Source: CAZCWX01 sp964502465
GTDB taxonomy: Bacteria > Desulfobacterota > Binatia > Bin18
Assembly (NCBI GenBank): GCA_964502465.1
Contig: CAZCWX010000250.1
Coordinates: 1-19,141, forward strand
DNA length: 19,141 nucleotides
Direction: 5' to 3'
How positions within the stretch are numbered: the first letter of the stretch is position 1; the number at the start of each line of letters is the position of its first letter. Under the pieces are notes generated by a model. The model was not told the origin of the DNA, ran no database searches, and saw only the letters and a program-made list of their open reading frames with translations. Positions 1 to 6,791 of the stretch are shown here, one piece after another. The translations under genes and the position numbers were made by a program.

Positions 1-567
1 GATGGCAGTCTCCAGGTGCACGTTTTCGACGGTGAGGTAACCGTCAACAACCTCCGTCTTGAGCAGCCTTTCAGTATTGTTCCACAACTGTCTGCCGATA
101 TCGATTTGAATAATTTGGATCTTGAACGCCTCACCGGCGCCTTTTCTTTCGGCAAGATTCGGGGAAAGCTGAGTGGCCATGTCCATAATCTGCACCTGCA
201 GGACTGGCAGCCCGTCACCTTTGATGCGCACTTCGTTACCCCACCAGACGATCGCTCTAAGCGCACCATCAGTCAGAAAGCGGTTGATAATCTCTCTAGC
301 CTTGGTGGCATAAGAGGCGCACTGTCTCGCAGTTTCCTTCGCGTGTTCGATGAGTTTTCTTACAAACGACTGGGGCTCAGTTGTCGGTTGCGCAACAAGG
401 TGTGTGAGATGGATGGGGTGGAACCGGCGAAGGAAGGGTACTATATCGTGAAAGGAGGAGGCGTGCCGCGTATCGATATCATTGGTCACGTCCGTCAGGT
501 AGACTGGCCCGAGTTGATTGAACGCCTCAAGCGTGCAACTCACAGTACAGGACCCGTGTTACAATAA
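1..567 (+). CDS. YdbH-like intermembrane phospholipid transport protein, C-terminal end (5' partial)
   Basis: The frame is open from base 1, so only the last 188 residues of a longer protein are here. The fragment shows alternating hydrophobic strands (a 'DGEVTVNNLRLEQPFS' stretch, then 'LSADIDLNNLDLERLTGAF' and 'GKIRGKLSGHVHNLHL'), the repeating beta groove pattern of the AsmA/TamB/YdbH superfamily, and a 'YYIVKGGGVPRIDIIGH' segment near the end. In E. coli, YdbH is an inner-membrane-anchored bridge that carries phospholipid to the outer membrane with the lipoprotein YnbE; ydbL lies in the same operon. The next gene here, 44 bases downstream, carries a lipoprotein leader and a YdbL domain, which supports the assignment more strongly than the fragment alone. 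The N-terminal anchor lies outside the window. Confidence 0.72.
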   Translation, partial: DGSLQVHVFDGEVTVNNLRLEQPFSIVPQLSADIDLNNLDLERLTGAFSFGKIRGKLSGHVHNLHLQDWQPVTFDAHFVTPPDDRSKRTISQKAVDNLSSLGGIRGALSRSFLRVFDEFSYKRLGLSCRLRNKVCEMDGVEPAKEGYYIVKGGGVPRIDIIGHVRQVDWPELIERLKRATHSTGPVLQ

Positions 568-611
568 GAGCCTAAAGCGTCAGGCATGCAAAAGATCTGA
601 GGACAAGAGGA

Positions 612-1235
612 ATGCGTTACGTACAACCGTCTCTCTCGCTGTTGCTCTCTTTCATGTTCACCGCCTGTGTGACTATTAACATCTACTTTCCTGCGGCGGC
701 GGCTGAGCGCGCCGCAGATCGGATCATCCGCGAAGTGTGGGACGTGCCACCGGCGCCAAGCGTACCCTCATCATCGGCTCCTGCAGAAGACAAGACTTCA
801 CGGCCATTAGAATTGCCGCAGGGCGACAGCGCTCGCACCAGCCGGCTTCTTGATTTGCTGATCACTCCGGCTTATGCACAAGAGCCGAATCTAACGATCT
901 CAACCCCGGCGATCGACAAACTCACAAACTCGATGAGGGCACGACATCCTCGGCTCGAACCATATTATCAGAGCGGCGCGATTGGCCTGACCAACAAAGG
1001 CTTGATAGAAATCAGGGACCCATCAGCCGTTCCCTTGAACGAGCGCAACACCGTGAGACAACTCGTGGCCGATGAGAATAACGACCGCAATGCGCTCTAT
1101 CGTGAGATCGCCAATGCGAACGGACACCCTGAGTGGGAAGAAAACATCCGTCAGACGTTCGCGAGCCGTTGGGTTGCAAATGCACGGGCCGGTTGGTGGT
1201 ACCAGGATAGTAGTGGTGCCTGGAGACAGAAATAG
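612..1235 (+). CDS. Lipoprotein with YnbE-like anchor and C-terminal YdbL (DUF1318) domain
   Basis: This 207-residue protein has a lipoprotein signal peptide ending in F-T-A-C, so Cys19 would be lipidated. Directly after it comes 'VTINIYFPAAAAERAADRII', typical of exported DUF1318 proteins and similar to the short beta strand of E. coli YnbE. A Pro/Ser/Ala-rich linker (about residues 45-90) follows. Residues about 120-207 match YdbL: a G-x-x-N-x-G start, 'VADENNDRNALYREIANAN', and a closing A-R-A-G-W-W-Y-Q ... G-x-W-R-x-K. It probably works with the upstream YdbH-like protein as outer-membrane partner and regulator. The ATG at 612 has a GAGG Shine-Dalgarno site at 599-602. E. coli uses two separate genes, ynbE and ydbL, for these parts. 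The family call is firm; the mechanism is by analogy. Confidence 0.8.
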   Translation: MRYVQPSLSLLLSFMFTACVTINIYFPAAAAERAADRIIREVWDVPPAPSVPSSSAPAEDKTSRPLELPQGDSARTSRLLDLLITPAYAQEPNLTISTPAIDKLTNSMRARHPRLEPYYQSGAIGLTNKGLIEIRDPSAVPLNERNTVRQLVADENNDRNALYREIANANGHPEWEENIRQTFASRWVANARAGWWYQDSSGAWRQK

Positions 1236-1329
1236 TTGCGAGTTTCATGTGAGAGCAACCGTGGAAAGCCGTAAGGAGCAGTCCAGTTCGTTTTGCTGAG
1301 ATGCTTCACTTTGTTCAGGAGGTGGCGTC

Positions 1330-1349
1330 ATTCCCGCGAAAGCGGGAAT
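1330..1349. repeat. Short palindromic intergenic repeat (ATTCCCGC-GAAA-GCGGGAAT)
   Basis: Two perfect 8-base arms (1330-1337 and 1342-1349) flank a GAAA tetraloop. This palindrome core is common as a dispersed intergenic repeat in many proteobacteria, and when translated it gives the familiar 'SRESGNP' peptide. It lies between the DUF1318 gene and the exported-protein gene. It is a reason not to extend the downstream gene to an upstream ATG at 1293. Confidence 0.7.
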
Positions 1350-1372
1350 CCAATTAGAAAAGAGAGAGATGC

Positions 1373-1422
1373 GAGACAGAGACAGAGAGGGGTGGAGCGG
1401 GCTCTATCTCTATCTCTGTCTC
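1373..1422. repeat. Purine/pyrimidine imperfect inverted repeat
   Basis: A GAGAC/AGAGAC purine run (1373-1389) is matched by its near-complement, a CTCTATCTCTGTCTC run (1406-1422); 15 of 17 positions pair across a GC-rich 16-base loop. It lies about 30 bases before the start of the next gene, so it could fold in that gene's leader RNA. A looser copy of the same design occurs at 12887-12948. Function unknown. Confidence 0.55.
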
Positions 1423-1448
1423 TATTACTCCGCCTCTCCCACTGCATT

Positions 1449-2726
1449 ATGCCATCGTGTATTTACTCCATTGCCTTTTTTGTCCTCTTTGTTCTCCCCC
1501 ACACCGCGCCTGCAGAGAACCTCCACCCTCCTGGAGTCACCCTTGTCGAAGGAAAAAGACTTTCTGTTTTTCAAGGCCAGGCCATTGAGGCTTTTCGTGT
1601 CTACGCTTTCCACGGGGATGCAGCGTTCCCGATCCCCTTCCAGATCGATGAGCGCGATCATCGTGACCGTTGGGTCCTCGATCACGAATCGAGCCAGAAA
1701 CAAGACGACTTCCCTGGCACGTTTGATGAGAACGATGTCATCGTCTTTATGAACCGAGACCTTGGCCGCCGAGGTGACCGCGTACATCTCCCCCCACACA
1801 CAACCGCCTGGGCAGAGATCCGCGTCGGAGCTGAGGCGCAGCCTCTCGGCTTCGCTTACGTCGGCGTGTTTGACTCCCCTCCACTGCTCGAACCGCACAG
1901 GCCTCCTTACTCTCGCTATGATCCGGCGACGGACCGCGTGTATGCAGAACGCTACGCTCTGGAGTTTGGCGCGCCACTCCCAACCCACGTCGCGTTTGTG
2001 CATCAGCTCGGAGAGTTTGGCACCAATACGGTCGCAGGGGTTCGTGCCCTCGGCGAGGTTCGTTTCCTTGGCGGCCTCCTCACCCTGCGCCGGAGCGATA
2101 AGGATATTCAGTCCGAACTCTCTGGTTATCGCGCAGGCCCGGTGCGAGTCATCCGGCGGGCGCGCTACTGGATTCCCCTTCCTCTGGGATTCCGCACCTC
2201 AGGTCGTGTCGATCTGCTCTTTTATCGTGACTTTGTCGAAGGAACAGCCCTCGTCAAGATCGGCATTCCCCCACGACTCGTCCTGGCGAATGGGGAGTTG
2301 ACAACCTACTTTGACTTTCTCGACATGAGCGGAGCCCGTCTCTTACTCGATGGCGCTCAGCCAAGTGCGCCAATTGACGGACACATGACGCGAGCAAAAC
2401 AGGCACTGACCGGACATCCTGCCCACTGGGCCGCGCTCCTGCTCCCAGACGGCCGTACGGTGTTGCTGATCGTTCGGCTCGAAGGAGCCTTACAAAAACT
2501 CGATCAACGTCTGTACTTTGAAGAGACAACGGGCGTGGAGACGGCATCCGGGGGGAAGCCTCTCTTCGGATTTCAGTTTGCACGCGTGAACCGGCTTGAG
2601 ACTGGCACCCACCGCCTCTCTGTCTTCGCCATGGTTCTTGAAGAAACCACCATTGCCGCTATCCACCGGGCCGCCAGTGTGTTTCTTTTTCCTCCAGAGG
2701 TGAGCGTCTCTGTGCTCAAACAATAG
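1449..2726 (+). CDS. Exported protein of unknown function, 425 residues
   Basis: I do not recognise the family with certainty. The chosen ATG at 1449 begins a clear Sec signal peptide (hydrophobic 'SIAFFVLFVL', cleavage probably after A-P-A before E-N). The mature part is rich in beta strands with few charged helices. Features include 'FPIPFQIDERD', an acidic 'FDENDVIVFMNRDLG' segment reminiscent of calcium-binding turns, and 'LLFYRDFVEG' further on. It is probably a periplasmic or surface beta-sandwich protein. There is no obvious Shine-Dalgarno site before 1449. An in-frame ATG at 1293 exists, but the extra residues are encoded by repeat DNA (palindrome and AG/CT tracts) and would bury the signal peptide, so I reject it. 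No operon partner is evident; the next gene is 287 bases away. Confidence 0.72.
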   Translation: MPSCIYSIAFFVLFVLPHTAPAENLHPPGVTLVEGKRLSVFQGQAIEAFRVYAFHGDAAFPIPFQIDERDHRDRWVLDHESSQKQDDFPGTFDENDVIVFMNRDLGRRGDRVHLPPHTTAWAEIRVGAEAQPLGFAYVGVFDSPPLLEPHRPPYSRYDPATDRVYAERYALEFGAPLPTHVAFVHQLGEFGTNTVAGVRALGEVRFLGGLLTLRRSDKDIQSELSGYRAGPVRVIRRARYWIPLPLGFRTSGRVDLLFYRDFVEGTALVKIGIPPRLVLANGELTTYFDFLDMSGARLLLDGAQPSAPIDGHMTRAKQALTGHPAHWAALLLPDGRTVLLIVRLEGALQKLDQRLYFEETTGVETASGGKPLFGFQFARVNRLETGTHRLSVFAMVLEETTIAAIHRAASVFLFPPEVSVSVLKQ

Positions 2727-2900
2727 ACGCTCTGGTTCATGCTCAAAAAACGGGCACCATGAGTGCTGCGAGTTTGTGCGAAGTAGCCGGAAAGACGGAA
2801 AATTTGCCAATCTCTTCCATATGTTCCTACGTTCTGCCCAAATCACAGAGCGCTCTTAAATGCGCTAGAAAACACAAGGAACCGTACGTCATAGTAAAGA

Positions 2901-2919
2901 GCATGACAGAGTGTCATGC
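2901..2919. promoter_or_regulatory. Perfect inverted repeat upstream of the CPgrasp operon
   Basis: GCATGACA and TGTCATGC form perfect 8-base arms around a GAG centre. The site lies 95 bases before the CPgrasp start in a 287-base gap with no convincing gene. The size and symmetry suit a dimeric repressor or activator site, but no regulator is visible and no promoter elements are clear enough to place it. Confidence 0.4.
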
Positions 2920-2950
2920 ATGTGAGATACCGTTCTTCTCTCTCGTGAGA

Positions 2951-2979
2951 CTGGCATAATATGTGCTGCAGTATGCCAG
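2951..2979. promoter_or_regulatory. Second inverted repeat (CTGGCATA-N13-TATGCCAG) before the CPgrasp operon
   Basis: Perfect 8-base arms at 2951-2958 and 2972-2979 are separated by 13 bases. The spacing puts the arm centres about two helical turns apart, which would suit a dimeric regulator. The left arm includes CATAAT, which could act as a -10 element, though I see no good -35 partner. The repeat ends 34 bases before the CPgrasp ATG. Confidence 0.42.
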
Positions 2980-3013
2980 ATTGACCCAGGATTTTGTGGG
3001 AGCAGGCACAACG

Positions 3014-4480
3014 ATGCGCTTTGATGCATATGACACTGGCGGGCTTTACGATGAGATGTTCCTTCCCGACGACCGCCCTCGCCCAGAGGCAGAATTGCTC
3101 GTGCAAAGAATTCACTCCCTCCCTGCAGGAGATGTGATCAGGCGCCAGCAAGCAGCAGAACAGGCGCTGCTCCAGATGGGTATCACATTTAATGTCTATG
3201 GTGACCATGCTGGCGTAGAAAAGATCTTTCCCTTCGATGTGATTCCCCGCATTGTGAACGCAGCGGAATGGCAATGGATCGAACGAGGGCTCAAGCAACG
3301 CATTTATGCGTTGAATCTGTTTATCAACGACATTTACCATGAGCAAAAGATTATTAAAGACGGTGTGGTGCCTGAAGGGCTGATCCGCTCTGCCAGCTCA
3401 TTCCGTGAGGCGTGTCTAGGACTGAACCCGCCACGGGGAGTATGGTGCCATATTACCGGGACTGATCTCGTCCGTGATCGTGACGGACAAATCTACGTCT
3501 TAGAGGATAATTTACGCTGCCCGTCCGGTGTGTCGTACGTCCTGGAAAACCGGCAGATCCTCAAGCGCACGTTTCCTTTGGTTTTCGAGGCCTCACGAGT
3601 CCGCCCGATAGATGACTACCCGAGCCGTTTACTGGATATGTTGCAGTATTTGTGTCCTGATTACATTCAAACCCCCACCGTCGCAGTGCTCACCCCAGGC
3701 ATTTACAACTCTGCCTATTTCGAACACTCGTTTCTCGCTCAGCAGATGGGCATAGAGCTGGTCGAAGGTCGAGACCTCGTCGTGGCTGACGGGACGGTAA
3801 AGATGCGTACCACCCAGGGACTGGAGCGCGTCGACGTACTCTATCGCCGGATCGACGATGATTTCATTGACCCGTTGGTGTTCCGCCACGATTCGTTGTT
3901 AGGCGTACCAGGTCTCATGGAAGTGTATAAAGCTGGGCGTGTCGCTCTGGCCAATGCACCAGGGACAGGGGTTGCTGACGATAAGGTGATTTATGCCTAT
4001 GTTCCGCAGGTCATTAAGTATTACTTGGGAGAGGATATCATCATTCCCAATGTCCCAACCTATCTCTGTTGGAAGGAAAAAGACTTGCAATACGTCCTGG
4101 CGCATCTTGATCAGCTGGTAGTGAAATCCGCGAACGAATCCGGGGGGTATGGAATGCTCGTCGGACCTCATGCGACGCCGGAACAACGCGAGCAGTTTGC
4201 CGAAAAAATTCAAGAGAACCCACGGAATTTTATCGCACAACCCACCTTGTCGTTGTCGCGGGTGCCAGTACTCGTCGATGATCATTTTGAAGGCCGGCAT
4301 GTCGATTTGCGGCCGTACATTCTCTACGGCAAGGATATTTATGTGTTACCTGGTGGCCTCACGCGGGTCGCGCTCAGGAAAGGCTCGCTCGTGGTCAACT
4401 CCTCCCAGGGTGGAGGAAGCAAAGATACGTGGGTGCTGTCCGTTCCAGCCTTCACGCAGTCCCAGACACAAGGGAAGTAG
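3014..4480 (+). CDS. Circularly permuted type 2 ATP-grasp protein (DUF407/COG2308), stand-alone form
   Basis: This 488-residue protein is a CPgrasp enzyme, a family predicted to be an amidoligase that uses ATP to join amino acids or amines. Family landmarks are 'GITFNVYGD' near residue 56, 'FPFDVIPRIV', the 'LEDNLRCPSGVSYVLENR' block with Glu164-Asp165-Asn166 as the likely metal-binding site, 'VLYRRIDDDFIDPL', Lys371 followed by the glycine-rich loop S-G-G-Y-G, 'VDLRPYILYG' and the closing 'SSQGGGSKDTWVL'. All expected nucleotide-binding parts look intact. ATG 3014 is chosen (GGGAG at 2998-3002) because the family begins near 'FDAYD'; a GTG at 2963 is possible but overlaps an inverted repeat. 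The alpha-E gene follows after 34 bases, then Anbu, the usual companions of this family. Confidence 0.9.
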   Translation: MRFDAYDTGGLYDEMFLPDDRPRPEAELLVQRIHSLPAGDVIRRQQAAEQALLQMGITFNVYGDHAGVEKIFPFDVIPRIVNAAEWQWIERGLKQRIYALNLFINDIYHEQKIIKDGVVPEGLIRSASSFREACLGLNPPRGVWCHITGTDLVRDRDGQIYVLEDNLRCPSGVSYVLENRQILKRTFPLVFEASRVRPIDDYPSRLLDMLQYLCPDYIQTPTVAVLTPGIYNSAYFEHSFLAQQMGIELVEGRDLVVADGTVKMRTTQGLERVDVLYRRIDDDFIDPLVFRHDSLLGVPGLMEVYKAGRVALANAPGTGVADDKVIYAYVPQVIKYYLGEDIIIPNVPTYLCWKEKDLQYVLAHLDQLVVKSANESGGYGMLVGPHATPEQREQFAEKIQENPRNFIAQPTLSLSRVPVLVDDHFEGRHVDLRPYILYGKDIYVLPGGLTRVALRKGSLVVNSSQGGGSKDTWVLSVPAFTQSQTQGK

Positions 4481-4514
4481 CGGGTATCTGCGCCTGACAA
4501 GGAGCCGTGTTGTT

Positions 4515-5489
4515 ATGCTAAGCCGAGTCGCTGACTCGATTTACTGGATGAGCCGTTATATTGAACGCGCCGAAAACGTCGCGCGCTTTATTGATGTCAA
4601 TCTCCTGATGATGCTCGATTTACCAGGGAGTTCTGGTGAGCAATGGGAGCCTTTAGTCATCACCACTGGTGATAACCACCTCTTTGCCGAACGCTATGGC
4701 GCAGCCACCCGAGAGAACGTCATTCAATTTCTTACCTTTGATAGCGAAAATCCCAACTCGATCATTTCGTGCTTACGCGCGGCACGAGAGAACGCCCGGA
4801 CGATTCGTGAAATTATCTCGTCGGAAATCTGGGAGCAGGTGAACACGTTCTATCTTATGGTCACGGCGGCGGCGACCGCCGGTCGCGCCATGGAATCCCC
4901 CCATGACTTTTTTAGCGAGATCAAATTAGCCAGCCATCTGTTTGAGGGGCTGACGATTGCAACGATGTCGCATGGCGAAGGATGGCATTTTTCCCGTATG
5001 GGGCAACTGCTGGAACGAGCCGATAAGACGTCGCGGATTCTCGATGTCAAGTATTTTATCTTGCTGCCTTCTCTTTCCGATGTCGGGACGCCGTTCGAGG
5101 ATATCCAATGGGCTGCGGTGCTGCGCTCGACCAGTGCCTTCGAGATGTATCGGAAACGTCACCATCTGATCTCCCCTGCCGGGATTGTCGAATTTCTCAT
5201 GCTCGATCGTGAGTTTCCACGCTCCGTCCAGTACTGTTTGACGAAAGCCGACGAATCCCTGCATGCCATCTCCGGCACGCCAATCGGAAGTTTTCGCAAT
5301 CCGGCGGAACAACACCTTGGCCAACTCCGGTCAGAACTGGCCTACACATCCGTCCAAGACATCCTGACAGGCGGACTGCACGAATTTGTGGATGCCCTGC
5401 AAACCAAACTGAACTTGGTCGGCGACAGTATTTTTGCTACATTTTTTTCCCCGCGGCCAATCGGGGGCGCCGCCATCTCCTCTCAGTAA
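4515..5489 (+). CDS. Alpha-E domain protein (DUF403/COG2307)
   Basis: This 324-residue, mostly helical protein opens with 'MLSRVADSIYWMSRYIERAEN'-type sequence containing the conserved glutamates Glu17 and Glu20 that give the alpha-E family its name. A second conserved patch, 'GWHFSRMGQLLERADKTSR', lies in the middle. The family's activity is not established; it is found with CPgrasp, transglutaminase-like and Anbu genes and is thought to act in the same peptide-modifying pathway. ATG 4515 has a good AAGGAG site (4499-4504) and matches the family start; the frame is open further upstream to 4149 but that part overlaps the CPgrasp gene. It is co-directional with the CPgrasp gene, so probably one operon. 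Confidence 0.9.
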   Translation: MLSRVADSIYWMSRYIERAENVARFIDVNLLMMLDLPGSSGEQWEPLVITTGDNHLFAERYGAATRENVIQFLTFDSENPNSIISCLRAARENARTIREIISSEIWEQVNTFYLMVTAAATAGRAMESPHDFFSEIKLASHLFEGLTIATMSHGEGWHFSRMGQLLERADKTSRILDVKYFILLPSLSDVGTPFEDIQWAAVLRSTSAFEMYRKRHHLISPAGIVEFLMLDREFPRSVQYCLTKADESLHAISGTPIGSFRNPAEQHLGQLRSELAYTSVQDILTGGLHEFVDALQTKLNLVGDSIFATFFSPRPIGGAAISSQ

Positions 5490-5570
5490 GGGGCCTGCAG
5501 TCCTGAGGGGCAGGTCGTTCCTGCGGGCACACGCCACGCCGTACCTACAGACATAACCAGGGAGGGACAT

Positions 5571-5888
5571 GTGACTTTCTGTCTCGGGATCAATGTGCAA
5601 GAGGGATTGGTCGGCATTGCCGACACCCGGGTGTTATCGGGCAGTGAACGGATTAGCGCGCGAAAAGTGTCTACGTATCAGGGGGATCGTTACGCCATGT
5701 TTCTCATGACCTCCGGTCTCCGCTCTTTGCGGGATAAGGTCCTCACCTATTTTGACGAAGTCATGGCAGAGAATGAGCAACCGTTCGATCGTCTGTTCAA
5801 AGCGGTCAACGAACTCCCCTCAGAATGGATCGAACGCGTGTTCTCTAAGCTTGCCCCCATCCAGGGAGACGGCCATTCTACTCTCTGA
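5571..5888 (+). pseudogene. Anbu-type proteasome-like peptidase (COG3484), truncated after ~80 residues
   Basis: The start matches Anbu, the bacterial Ntn-hydrolase related to HslV and the proteasome beta subunit: Thr2 would become the N-terminal nucleophile, followed by 'GLVGIADTR' with Asp18 and then 'ISARKVS' with Lys32, at about the spacing of proteasome Thr1/Asp17/Lys33. 'LMTSGLRSLRDK' also fits. Homology stops near Asn80; the last 25 residues are unlike the family and the frame ends at 105 residues, against about 240-250 for intact Anbu. None of the three plus-strand frames after about 5810 continues the family. GTG 5571 is backed by GGAGGG at 5561-5566. The protein lacks most of the Ntn sandwich, so it is probably inactive. 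The opposing transglutaminase gene ends 18 bases away. Confidence 0.75.
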
Positions 5889-5906
5889 TGCATGCCCAGA
5901 GAAACC

Positions 5907-6791
5907 TTATTCAGTCTCTTGTCTCCTCACCTCTACAGCAACTTCTAATACATGTTCGCCGCCGCCAAGAATCACTCCTTTTAAGGGGGTAACGTCGCTG
6001 TAGTCTCTTCCCCAAGCAATAGTGATGTGTTGGTCTGAAGGAATCTGGTCGTTTGTCGGATCAAAGTCTACCCACCCTTGCCCTGGGCAATAGACCGACA
6101 CCCATGCATGAGAAGCCGCTGCCCCGATCAAATCCGCTTGATCAGGAGGTGAGATGGTTTCGAGGTACCCACTCACATAGCGTGCGGCGAGGCCCACAGA
6201 CCGCAGACAGCCAAGCGCAAGATGCGCGAAGTCTTGACAGACCCCACGCCGATGCTCGAACACGTCACTGACTGGTGTCGCCACGGTCGTGAAGTGGGGA
6301 TCATAGGTGAATTCCTGGTGAATGCGTCGCATCAGCTCATGCACTGCGTCTAGCAGAGGACGCCCGGGATAGAATGATGCTGCAGCATAGGTTGCAAGAG
6401 TTTGACTGGTATTGACAAAGGGCGAGTCCAAAACAAACTGACGCGCTGCCAATCCTTCCGAATTAGCATCCTGGCACAGGCGTTCTCGCACTGTTTCCCA
6501 GGCTGAAGACGTAGCAAGGTCAGGCGGGGCTCCTGGGTTGACCTGCACCTGACTGGTCGCAGTCACAACAAGTACGGTATGCGGTTCTTGCACCGCAAAG
6601 TATGTGACCCGGTTGCCGAAAAAATCTTCTCGTTCACGGAGAATCGTAGGGATGGGCTCAATCTCTAGCTGGCTCTCTTGGCAGCGTTGATGCAGGAGTG
6701 GGCGCGGTAAGAGATACGCCTCATTGTGACACAGAGAGACGGGCGCACTATAGGTGTACCGCGTGGCATGAAGAATACGATAGCGCATCAC
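5907..6791 (-). CDS. Transglutaminase-like cysteine peptidase (COG1305)
   Basis: This protein of 294 residues carries an N-terminal bacterial transglutaminase beta domain ('RYRILHATRYTYSAPVSL') and a transglutaminase core at about residues 150-250. The catalytic triad is visible: Cys185 in G-V-C-Q-D-F-A-H, His228 in S-H-A-W-V, and Asp244 in D-F-D-P-T-N. Bacterial members are mostly thought to be peptidases or amidases; in this gene context it may process the CPgrasp product. The GTG at 6791 overlaps the TGA stop of the upstream CPgrasp/alpha-E fusion, with an ATG three bases later, so translation is probably coupled. It is the last gene of the minus-strand cluster and converges on the truncated Anbu gene. 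Confidence 0.9.
   Translation of the reverse strand: MMRYRILHATRYTYSAPVSLCHNEAYLLPRPLLHQRCQESQLEIEPIPTILREREDFFGNRVTYFAVQEPHTVLVVTATSQVQVNPGAPPDLATSSAWETVRERLCQDANSEGLAARQFVLDSPFVNTSQTLATYAAASFYPGRPLLDAVHELMRRIHQEFTYDPHFTTVATPVSDVFEHRRGVCQDFAHLALGCLRSVGLAARYVSGYLETISPPDQADLIGAAASHAWVSVYCPGQGWVDFDPTNDQIPSDQHITIAWGRDYSDVTPLKGVILGGGEHVLEVAVEVRRQETE

Noticed and set aside
1293..1448. N-terminal extension of the exported protein to ATG 1293
   Set aside because: The extra residues are encoded by a palindromic repeat and AG/CT tracts, and would place about 50 residues before a normal signal peptide.
4149..4514. N-terminal extension of the alpha-E protein
   Set aside because: It overlaps the CPgrasp gene in another frame, has no family similarity, and a good ribosome site with the family start lies at 4515.
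5811..5906. Fragment of a transposase at the Anbu break point, as a cause of the truncation
   Set aside because: A short minus-strand frame looked suggestive, but it is too short and has no terminal repeats or target duplication.
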